A DNA stretch of 12,934 nt from CAG-791 sp963657295 (GTDB lineage Bacteria; Bacillota; Clostridia; Lachnospirales; Lachnospiraceae): assembly GCA_963657295.1 (NCBI GenBank), contig CAVKMX010000064.1, forward strand, positions 1-12,934, in the 5' to 3' direction. Both the position numbers and the translations under genes were made by a program. Position 1 is the stretch's first letter, and the number at the start of each line of letters is the position of its first letter. Below are positions 7,509 through 12,934 of this stretch, one piece after another. Under the pieces are notes generated by a model, which saw only the letters and a list, made by a program, of their open reading frames with translations, did not search any database and was not told the DNA's origin.

Positions 7509-7543
7509 AGCCGGATGAATTTGCGCAAAATGTCATCCCATCG

Positions 7544-7575
7544 AAAAAGGAGGTGCTGCTCCGCTCAGCACCTCC
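7544..7575 (-). terminator. Intrinsic terminator of the ABC importer operon
   Basis: On the minus strand GGAGGTGCTG, 7-base loop, CAGCACCTCC, then TTTTT: a perfect 10-bp GC-rich stem with a T5 tail starting 5 bp after the stop codon of the phosphodiesterase-like gene. It ends the importer operon and separates it from the GH4 gene. Confidence 0.92.
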
Positions 7576-7580
7576 CGCAT

Positions 7581-8255
7581 TCACCATCCCAGCTGCCGCA
7601 GGCAGACGGGCCGGTTCGTCGTAATGTTCACAATCCTCTCTCTTCCCGCCTGCTCCAGAAGGTGTCCGGCCTCTGCAGGATCATCCACCGTCCACAGCGA
7701 CAGACGAAGATCATTCCGGCGGCAGGCCTCCAGCAGCTCCTCGTCGCAGCTCCGGTGGTTTACGTTGATCACGTGCATTCCGCAGCTTCGAATGAAGCGC
7801 AGGATCCTGTCCAGATACCCTTCCTTCTCCTCCCCGGACAGAGCCGGGAGCCTCCGGTAAAAGGCTGCATCGATCTCTTCCGGATTGGCGTAGACACCGG
7901 CCCGACCGATGCGCCGCACCATGGACGCCGCATCCCCCAGACAGCCGGTGAAAACAATCCGGCCGTGATCAAAGCTCTCCCTCTCGGCCAGCCTCAGAAC
8001 CGCATCCTCCAGCAGCGGCTCCTTCAGATCCGCATTCAGGCACAGTTTCGTATCCCGGAGCATTCCGAGGCAGGTCCTCAGTGTGAGCACGGTATTCCCC
8101 GCACCGGACCTCTCTCCCCCGTGCTCCAGCACGAGAAGGCCGTCAGACATTCTGATATCGACCTCCAACGCGTCCGGGCAGGCGCCAATTGCTGCTCTTA
8201 TGTACTGCATGCTGTTCATTTCGGTGCCTTCGCACCCGGAGTGTGCGGTGAGCAT
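7581..8255 (-). CDS. Glycerophosphodiester phosphodiesterase (GDPD)-like protein with altered active-site motif
   Basis: 224 residues, close to UgpQ-type enzymes (about 240-250), which cleave glycerophosphodiesters to glycerol-3-phosphate and an alcohol. Matches to the family, in order: AHSG (4-7) for AHRG, E12 for the PENT glutamate, EVDIRMSDG (E31, D33: metal ligands), LEHG (H45: catalytic His), NADLKE (74-79), SF, WTVDDP and ITTNRP near the end. The Arg normally following the first catalytic His is Ser6, and the HD pair is HG, so activity or substrate may differ. ATG 8255 is chosen because GGGAGAGG stands six bases upstream; the ATG at 8285 has none. It overlaps the end of the permease frame by 113 bp, is last in the operon and is followed by a strong terminator. 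Presence with a Ugp-like importer suggests that it processes an imported (phospho)glycoside or glycerophosphodiester; this is inference. No signal peptide is seen, so cytoplasmic. Confidence 0.78.
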   Translation of the reverse strand: MLTAHSGCEGTEMNSMQYIRAAIGACPDALEVDIRMSDGLLVLEHGGERSGAGNTVLTLRTCLGMLRDTKLCLNADLKEPLLEDAVLRLAERESFDHGRIVFTGCLGDAASMVRRIGRAGVYANPEEIDAAFYRRLPALSGEEKEGYLDRILRFIRSCGMHVINVNHRSCDEELLEACRRNDLRLSLWTVDDPAEAGHLLEQAGRERIVNITTNRPVCLRQLGW

Positions 8256-9168
8256 AGGAATCCTCTCCCTTGTCGTTGATGGCATTTCGGATGTACAGAA
8301 CCGACAGCAGCAGTGCCAGAACGGTCATGATCAGTGCTCCCGCGCTCCCGAGGCCGAATTTCAGATTCCGCACGCCGTAATTATAAATATACTGCGTGAT
8401 GGTGGTGGTGCTGTTGGCCGGTCCGCCTCCCGTGAGCAGATTCACCTTATCGAAAATCCGGAAGCTGTCAATCGTCCGCAGCAACGCACACAGGGCAAGC
8501 CCTGTCTTCAGGCTCGGAACCGTCACATACCGGAGCGTTGCAAGCGTCCCTGCTCCGTCCACCTTTGCCGCATCGAACGGATCCCTGGGAAGTCCCTGAA
8601 GCGTTGCGTAGAGCAGCAGGAAGACAAAGGGACTGTTCTGCCATACATCGATGCCCACCAGCATGGGAAAAGCGGTACGAATGTCCGAGAACCAGTTGTA
8701 CGTCGGCAGTCCCAGCAGGCGCAGCCACGAGTTCACGATCCCATAGTTGTCCGAGAGCATCATCCGGAAGCTCAGGGCCACCGTCACCGCCGGCAGCAGA
8801 TACGGGAGAAGGATCAGCGTCCGCATGATTTTCTTCGTCCGCTTGCCCTCCAGGCTGTTGACATAAAGTGCCAGCGCAAAGCCGATCAGCACCTCCAGGG
8901 CCACCGCCAGAACCGTGAATTTCACGGTCACCAGGATCGCCTGACGGAAATACTCGTTGCCCAGCAGTCCCCGGTAATTCTGCAGCCCTACGAAGGAGGT
9001 GGTCTTCCCCAGCAGCCTGTAATCGGTGAAGCTGTACACAATGGTGGAGAGCATCGGATAAACCGTCATAACCGCCAGGATCACCATGGCCGGCAGCACC
9101 ATCCCCGCTGCGAACAGCCGCTTCCCTCCGGAGCGATTCCTTCGGTCGGCTCCTTCTGTTCTATTCAT
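8143..9168 (-). CDS. Carbohydrate ABC transporter permease, UgpA/MalF-like (CUT1)
   Basis: 341 residues with six predicted membrane helices, beginning MVLPAMVILAVMTVYPML and ending SAGALIMTVLALLLSVLYI. The permease EAA loop that docks the ATPase is DAAKVDGAGTLATLRYVTVP; TGGGPANST and ALLRTIDSFRIFD are also typical of the family. The protein forms the membrane channel with the second permease at 10800-11648 and receives substrate from the lipoprotein at 9305. Start: ATG 9168 gives a normal short cytoplasmic N-terminus; a GTG at 9213 (15 codons longer) is also possible, and neither has a convincing ribosome binding site. Odd: after the last helix the frame continues for about 39 basic residues, of which about 37 codons overlap the GDPD-like gene out of frame; the family normally stops within a few residues of the helix. 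Confidence 0.88.
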   Translation of the reverse strand: MNRTEGADRRNRSGGKRLFAAGMVLPAMVILAVMTVYPMLSTIVYSFTDYRLLGKTTSFVGLQNYRGLLGNEYFRQAILVTVKFTVLAVALEVLIGFALALYVNSLEGKRTKKIMRTLILLPYLLPAVTVALSFRMMLSDNYGIVNSWLRLLGLPTYNWFSDIRTAFPMLVGIDVWQNSPFVFLLLYATLQGLPRDPFDAAKVDGAGTLATLRYVTVPSLKTGLALCALLRTIDSFRIFDKVNLLTGGGPANSTTTITQYIYNYGVRNLKFGLGSAGALIMTVLALLLSVLYIRNAINDKGEDSYAHRTLRVRRHRNEQHAVHKSSNWRLPGRVGGRYQNV

Positions 9169-9211
9169 TCTGCCCGTTATCAATGTTCTGTTCGATCTGT
9201 CTGTTCTGTTC

Positions 9212-9286
9212 ACGTCGTTCCATTCCGTACTGTCTGCTTCTGTACTGCCGGATCCTGTACCGTCCGATCCCCTGCTGTCCGAGCCC
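9212..9286 (-). repeat. Degenerate 15-bp tandem repeat before the permease gene
   Basis: Reading minus, consecutive 15-base units are GGGCTCGGACAGCAG (9286-9272), GGGATCGGACGGTAC, AGGATCCGGCAGTAC, AGAAGCAGACAGTAC and a weaker GGAATGGAACGACGT (9226-9212). Consensus about GGGATCGGACAGTAC. The array fills most of the gap between the binding-protein stop (9305) and the permease start and is in frame with the permease, reading as Gly/Ser/Asp/Thr-rich pentapeptides (GSDSR, GSDGT, GSGST, EADST) after an in-frame TAG, but with no start codon before GTG 9213. Confidence 0.6.
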
Positions 9287-9304
9287 TACCGCCTTCGCTG
9301 CGCT

Positions 9305-10618
9305 TTACAGGGCGTTCTCCAGCTGGGTCTGTGCATCCTCCAGTCCCTGCTCCACGGTCTTGATGCCGTTTACAATATTTCCAAGCTCCGTGCCGAGAAT
9401 GGTGTAGAAATCGCTCCAGTTCTCCATAACCGGGCGGTACACGCCTCCCTCTAGCGCCTTGCACACAACCTCGTACTGCGGGAACTGTGCCAGAATTTCT
9501 TCATCCTGCAGGCTGGAATAGCGGCAGGGCACACCGCCGTCTGCAACCGTCGATTTCTGAACCTCGGCGTCCATGAGGTAGGACAGGAGCTTCACCGCCA
9601 GCTCACTGTGCGCACTGTTGGCAGGAACGCCGATGGTCCACACCCCGTAAACGTTGGCATTGTATGCCGCGCTGTCCGTCGCAGCCTTGCCGGTGATGGC
9701 GCAGTAATCCGCCGCGGAATCCTCTGACGGCGTATACCAGCCCGGCCAGCCGATGCCCATGGTTCCGGCCCCGTTGTCCACCGAGGCGATCAGATCATCC
9801 TTGACCTCGGCATCGCCTGTTGCGATCAGCTCCAGATAGAAATTGACGGCATCCTTGAACTCCTGCGTATTGACCGTGGGCCTGTTGTCCTCGTCCACAA
9901 CCCATCCGCCGCAGGAGAGCAGAATCGGCAGGAAATCCACCACCAGGTTGTTCTCCGTATCGCCGCGGTAGATAAAGCCCTTCTGTCCTTTTTCCTGTGC
10001 CGCCCGGCAGATGGCCAGCATGTCCTCCAGCGATCCGATGGAGTCTCCGTCATAGCCGGCCGCCTCTACATTGGCCTTGTTGTAGAGCAATACCGTCACA
10101 TTTCCGTAATAGGGTGCCAGATAGACATCCCCGTCGTCCCCATAGCAGATCGTGGTGGTCGCCGGAATGATGTCATCGTCCAGCTCATATCCCGCCTTCG
10201 TCAGATCCGTCAGCACGCCGCCGGCGGTGTATTCTGCCATCCAGGAGCCGTCGACCATGCACAGATCATAGGAGCCTTCCTTGTTCACGGCATCCAGTGC
10301 GACCTTCGAGTGCAGATCGTCCTCCTCCAGCTCCAGAACCTCACAGGTTACGTTGTTGTCCTCCTCGAACTGCGGAAGGCATTCCTTGATCACATTCGCA
10401 TATGTCCCTGCGCGAAGCGCCAGCGTCAGCGTTGTGCTCTCTGTCGTCTCCTCCTGGTCCTTTTCCTCTGCTGCCTGCGCATCCGCCTCATCCTTCTGCG
10501 CATCGCTGTCTGCGGTCTGCGCCGCGCCTGCCGTGTCGGCCGCCGTACCTCCGCAGCCCGCCAGGAGTGCCGCCGCCATCGCTGCAGCAAGAATCCGTGC
10601 CAATCTCTTTTTTTTCAT
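9305..10618 (-). CDS. Carbohydrate ABC transporter substrate-binding lipoprotein
   Basis: 437 residues. Signal peptide MKKKRLARIL followed by an alanine-rich core and the lipobox LAGC (19-22), so Cys22 would be lipidated and the protein anchored outside the membrane. An acidic, Ala/Asp/Glu/Gln-rich linker (about 25-62) precedes an extracellular solute-binding domain of the MalE/UgpB type (family 1), with recognisable GSYDLCMVDGSWMAEYTAGGVLTDL, APYYGNVTVLLYNK and GIGWPGWY segments. ATG 10618 is chosen because it begins the signal peptide and a GAGGAGGAG site lies upstream (spacing rather long, about 11). It stands between the two permease genes, 181 bp after the first and 136 bp before the second. 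The 181-bp gap holds only small GC-rich palindromes (10650-10660, 10771-10782) and no gene; no promoter was convincing. Ligand is unknown: sugars, glycosides or glycerol-phosphate compounds are all possible. Confidence 0.93.
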   Translation of the reverse strand: MKKKRLARILAAAMAAALLAGCGGTAADTAGAAQTADSDAQKDEADAQAAEEKDQEETTESTTLTLALRAGTYANVIKECLPQFEEDNNVTCEVLELEEDDLHSKVALDAVNKEGSYDLCMVDGSWMAEYTAGGVLTDLTKAGYELDDDIIPATTTICYGDDGDVYLAPYYGNVTVLLYNKANVEAAGYDGDSIGSLEDMLAICRAAQEKGQKGFIYRGDTENNLVVDFLPILLSCGGWVVDEDNRPTVNTQEFKDAVNFYLELIATGDAEVKDDLIASVDNGAGTMGIGWPGWYTPSEDSAADYCAITGKAATDSAAYNANVYGVWTIGVPANSAHSELAVKLLSYLMDAEVQKSTVADGGVPCRYSSLQDEEILAQFPQYEVVCKALEGGVYRPVMENWSDFYTILGTELGNIVNGIKTVEQGLEDAQTQLENAL

Positions 10619-10799
10619 AATGTTGTATTCTCCTCCTCGTTTTCCCCGTGCGGATTCCGCGCGGTCCTTCTGTATCCAGCAGAGTGCTCCGATGCTTGCG
10701 GAGTCTCTCACTATCCATATTGCGTACCTATTTAGCCCCCTCCGCGATGCTGCCCGGTCCGTTTCCTCTCGCCCGCACGGGCACCGCACTGCCGGCGGG

Positions 10800-11648
10800 T
10801 CAGGCCTTCACTGCGCCGCTCGAGAGTCCCTCGATCAGATAATTCTGTGCGAACAGTACGAACAGCATCACCGGCAGGGACGAGACGATTCCGCCCGCTG
10901 CCACCAGGCCGAAATTGGTCAGGGAATCGCCGGAATTCAGCGTGGCCAGAGCCAGCGGCACCGTGTAATTCTGTGCCGACTGCACGAAAATTACGCTGTA
11001 GGTATATTCATTCCATGCGTACAGAAAGGAGAGCATCGCGACTGCTGCCGTTCCCGGTGCCACCAGCGGCAGCACCACCTTTCGGAACAGATACCACTCC
11101 GACGCGCCGTCCATGCGGGCGCTCTCCTCCAGCTCCGTCGGAACCATCCGGAAGAAGGTGATCATAAACCAGATGATGAAGGGAATGTTGATCAGCACAC
11201 AGGCCAGCATCGCCGGCACCTTGGTGCCCAGAAGCCCCAGACGATTGAACATCGTATAAAGCGGAATGGTGAATGCAATAGGAGGAAGGATCCGAACCAG
11301 AAGGATCCAGAAATTCATCGGCCGTTTGGCAGCAAAGACAAAGCGCTGCCTTGTCAGCACATAGGCTGCACACAGGCCGAAGCCAAGAGAAATGACAAGA
11401 GAAACAAGCGCCACCTCCAGACTGTTCCCCAGGGCGCGGCCAAAGGCCTTCTCCCGGAACAGCTCCAGAAAATGTACGCTTGTCAGACTCTGCGGGACCA
11501 CAGAGATCCTCCCCTTCAGCTCTTCCATCGGTCGGACGGACATTGCCGCCAGCCAGTAAATCGGAAAAAGCGTGAAGAGGAGAATCACAGCCCCGATGAT
11601 AATTTTTATGATTTTATTCCAATGTTTTGCCGCTGTTCTGTTTTTCAT
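10800..11648 (-). CDS. Carbohydrate ABC transporter permease, UgpE/MalG-like (CUT1)
   Basis: 282 residues, the normal length for MalG-type permeases, with six predicted membrane segments starting at IIKIIIGAVILLFTLFPIYW. The cytoplasmic EAA loop is ELEESARMDGASEWYLFRKV followed by VLPLVAPG; AWNEYTYS and the C-terminal QNYLIEGLSSGAVKA (translocation-channel end, often LxxGLTxGAVKG) are typical. ATG 11648 is used; the frame extends 11 codons further only through a TTG. It is the first gene of a four-gene operon (permease, binding protein, permease, GDPD-like). No ATPase (MsmK/UgpC/MalK) gene is found in the operon, which is usual in many Firmicutes that use one shared ATPase. Confidence 0.93.
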   Translation of the reverse strand: MKNRTAAKHWNKIIKIIIGAVILLFTLFPIYWLAAMSVRPMEELKGRISVVPQSLTSVHFLELFREKAFGRALGNSLEVALVSLVISLGFGLCAAYVLTRQRFVFAAKRPMNFWILLVRILPPIAFTIPLYTMFNRLGLLGTKVPAMLACVLINIPFIIWFMITFFRMVPTELEESARMDGASEWYLFRKVVLPLVAPGTAAVAMLSFLYAWNEYTYSVIFVQSAQNYTVPLALATLNSGDSLTNFGLVAAGGIVSSLPVMLFVLFAQNYLIEGLSSGAVKA

Positions 11649-11670
11649 GTGCTTCAGTCTACCGGCACCA

Positions 11671-11699
11671 TGTAAAAACAAATTTCACGGCAGTGTTAA
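11671..11699 (-). promoter_or_regulatory. Tentative promoter of the ABC importer operon
   Basis: On the minus strand TTAACA (11694-11699, 5 of 6 to TTGACA), 17-base spacer, TTTACA (11671-11676, only 3 of 6). This is the best candidate in the 132-bp gap between the rubrerythrin stop and the permease start. The weak -10 suggests regulated expression. No clear operator palindrome was found. Confidence 0.3.
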
Positions 11700-11780
11700 A
11701 TTCCTGTAATGATTCCGAGCCCGTTCGCAGAGCCGCTGCTGCGCAGCCTTTTCTTTGCTCCTGCGGCGTTCTCCCGAATG

Positions 11781-12320
11781 TCAGTAGTTCTCTTCGTGAA
11801 CCTCGAAATAGCTCTGCGGGTGTGCGCACACCGGACAGACCTCCGGAGCCCTTGTTCCCACAACGATGTGACCGCAGTTGCGGCACTCCCAGACCTTCAC
11901 CTCGCTCTTCTCGAATACCTGCGCCGTTTCCAGATTGTGAAGGAGGGCGCGGTACCGTTCCTCGTGATGCTTCTCAATCTCGCCTACTGCGCGGAACTTG
12001 GCTGCCAGCTCCGGGAAGCCCTCCTCCTCTGCGGTTCTGGCAAATCCCTCATACATATCTGTCCACTCGTAGTTCTCGCCCTCTGCGGCTGCTGCGAGAT
12101 TGGCCTTCGTATCACCAATCCCTGCCAGCTCCTTGAACCACATCTTGGCGTGCTCCTTCTCGTTGTCCGCCGTCTTGAGGAACAGCGCGGACATCTGCTC
12201 GTAGCCCTCCTTTTTGGCAACGGAGGCAAAATAGGTGTATTTGTTCCGCGCCTGGGATTCTCCCGCAAATGCCTCCTGCAGGTTCTTCTCCGTCTGTGTT
12301 CCTGCGTATCTGTTCGCCAT
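11781..12320 (-). CDS. rbr: Rubrerythrin
   Basis: 179 residues, cytoplasmic non-haem iron peroxidase that reduces H2O2 to water in anaerobes. An N-terminal four-helix ferritin-like domain carries the diiron ligands (E21 in AGESQARNKY; E54 and H57 in DNEKEHAKMW; the second half EGFARTAEEEGF and GEIEKHHEERY), and the C-terminal rubredoxin-like domain carries the Fe(Cys)4 site as CRNCG (146-150) and CPVC (162-165). ATG 12320 is supported by GGAGG seven bases upstream and by the family N-terminus; the open frame further upstream overlaps the perR end. It follows the PerR-type gene by 67 bp, so the two are likely cotranscribed and induced by peroxide. No clear intrinsic terminator follows it. Confidence 0.96.
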   Translation of the reverse strand: MANRYAGTQTEKNLQEAFAGESQARNKYTYFASVAKKEGYEQMSALFLKTADNEKEHAKMWFKELAGIGDTKANLAAAAEGENYEWTDMYEGFARTAEEEGFPELAAKFRAVGEIEKHHEERYRALLHNLETAQVFEKSEVKVWECRNCGHIVVGTRAPEVCPVCAHPQSYFEVHEENY

Positions 12321-12387
12321 TGTGTTTCCTCCTTTTCTCTTGTTCTCTTGTGCTGCTGGGACAAAAGCTCTTCTGACTCCCGCCGGT

Positions 12388-12774
12388 TCAGGGTCGGATC
12401 CGGCAATCCGGGCAGACACCTTTGAAGAGGACGTCATAGCTTAAGAACTCCATGCCGTGATCATCCCGGATCCTCTGCCGCAGATCCGGCAGGGGCTCCA
12501 TGTCCACATCGAACACGCTGCCGCATTTCACGCACCGGACATGGTAATGCTCCGGGAGCGTGAAATCAAAGCGGTCCGGTCCGTTCGGCACCTCCACCCG
12601 GCGCACGCTCCCCTCCTCTGCCAGCACGCCGAGATTCCGGTATACCGTACCCTTTCCGATGGTGGGATAATCCTTCTTGATGTATGCGTAAACCTCATCC
12701 GCCGTGACGTGCCGCTTCATCGCGAAAACCGCCTGTCGGACCAGGTCCTTCTGGATGGTATTGCGATGCTCCAT
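12388..12774 (-). CDS. perR: PerR-type Fur-family peroxide-sensing repressor
   Basis: 128 residues. An N-terminal winged helix (TIGKGTVYRNLGVLAEEG as recognition region) is followed by a dimerisation/metal domain. Relative to B. subtilis PerR (shifted by 15), all regulatory-metal ligands fall in place: H22, D70, H76, H78 and D89 (equivalents of H37, D85, H91, H93, D104), and the structural zinc cysteines are C81, C84, C121, C124 in two CxxC pairs. Asp rather than Glu at position 89 favours a PerR over a Fur identity. With iron bound, such proteins are inactivated by H2O2 oxidation of the His ligands and release DNA. ATG 12774 has AAGGAGG seven bases upstream. The gene heads an operon with rubrerythrin and has a matching palindrome on its own promoter, implying autorepression. 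A general Fur-family role cannot be excluded without experiment. Confidence 0.93.
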   Translation of the reverse strand: MEHRNTIQKDLVRQAVFAMKRHVTADEVYAYIKKDYPTIGKGTVYRNLGVLAEEGSVRRVEVPNGPDRFDFTLPEHYHVRCVKCGSVFDVDMEPLPDLRQRIRDDHGMEFLSYDVLFKGVCPDCRIRP

Positions 12775-12796
12775 GGGGGGTCCTCCTTATCAGGAT

Positions 12797-12815
12797 TAAT
12801 TCTTAATAAGAATTA
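12797..12815. promoter_or_regulatory. Per box: perfect 9-1-9 palindrome
   Basis: TAATTCTTA, central A, TAAGAATTA (plus strand), without mismatch. The 7-1-7 layout at its core is the geometry of Fur/PerR operators. It overlaps the perR -10 and the predicted start site, so binding would block transcription of perR-rbr. Confidence 0.85.
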
Positions 12816-12840
12816 TATATTATGAGCGAGAAGTCGTCAA
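12812..12840 (-). promoter_or_regulatory. Strong sigma-A promoter of perR-rbr
   Basis: On the minus strand TTGACG (12835-12840), 17-base spacer, TATAAT (12812-12817). The start is expected near 12805, with a leader of about 31 bases to ATG 12774. Confidence 0.88.
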
Positions 12841-12934
12841 CCTTCCGCTGCCGCGTGTATAATAGCAGGCGTGTACGGCGTTACAGTTCATTCGCCCGCC
12901 GGTGACGGGTCCTGGCGGAGCTGTCCGTCCTGGG
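12841..12934. other. Right-edge stretch without recognisable gene
   Basis: No coding region or RNA gene can be supported. TATAAT occurs on the plus strand at 12858-12863 but without a -35 at a proper distance; it might belong to a divergent gene beyond the edge. Confidence 0.3.

Noticed and set aside
6131..7624. 497-codon plus-strand open frame opposite the GH4 gene
   Set aside because: Antisense to a convincing GH4 protein, no recognisable domain, and it runs across the promoter region and terminator of the minus strand.
10281..11675. 464-codon plus-strand open frame opposite the binding protein and permease
   Set aside because: Low-complexity Ser/Ala-rich then His/Arg/Gln-rich translation, antisense to two clear transporter genes.
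11728..11756. GCTGCTGCGCAGC hairpin followed by a T-rich run on the plus strand
   Set aside because: It would terminate plus-strand transcription, but no plus-strand gene ends there; on the minus strand, where rubrerythrin ends, there is no T-tract.
12858..12863. Plus-strand TATAAT as a divergent promoter
   Set aside because: No -35 at 16-18 bases and no gene visible before the window ends; kept only as a remark.

Overview
The window (about 57% GC by eye, strong AGGAGG-type Shine-Dalgarno sites, lipoprotein-anchored sugar-binding protein, PerR plus rubrerythrin, oxygen-sensitive class I hydro-lyase) looks like a chromosomal piece of an anaerobic, fairly GC-rich Clostridia member, most likely a gut Lachnospiraceae/Oscillospiraceae type. 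This assignment is inference from gene content. No rRNA, tRNA, CRISPR array, insertion sequence or phage gene was recognised. All genes but one (the LysR regulator) lie on the minus strand.

Left part (1-3452): a dicarboxylate module. A DASS/SLC13 anion transporter is followed by the alpha subunit of an L-tartrate dehydratase / class I fumarate hydratase (ttdA-like, cut by the left edge). A divergent LysR-type regulator is read from a 343-bp intergenic region that holds a perfect 12-bp inverted repeat. This repeat contains ATAG-N7-CTAT (a T-N11-A LysR box) and sits directly on a TTGACG-N17-TATGCT promoter for the regulator. The expected logic is inducer-dependent activation of uptake and dehydration of tartrate (or a related C4 acid) with autorepression of the regulator.

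Middle part (3428-7363): an unusual 817-residue adenosine-deaminase-superfamily protein with a C-terminal Rossmann-like (SLOG-resembling) domain, whose gene overlaps tail-to-tail with the LysR gene, and upstream of it an NAD/metal-dependent GH4 glycosidase. The large deaminase is the least ordinary gene in the window.

Right-middle part (7544-11648): a carbohydrate (CUT1/Ugp-like) ABC importer operon in the order permease, lipoprotein binding protein, permease, glycerophosphodiester-phosphodiesterase-like protein, closed by a strong intrinsic terminator at 7544-7575. No ATPase gene is present, so the permeases presumably share an MsmK/UgpC-type ATPase encoded elsewhere. The last permease reading frame runs 113 bp into the phosphodiesterase gene. 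A degenerate 15-bp tandem repeat lies in front of that permease, in its reading frame.

Right end (11781-12840): rubrerythrin preceded by a PerR-type Fur-family repressor, with a textbook promoter (TTGACG-N17-TATAAT) overlapped by a perfect 9-1-9 Fur/PerR-type palindrome, an autoregulated peroxide-stress operon. The last ~94 bases contain no gene I can support.
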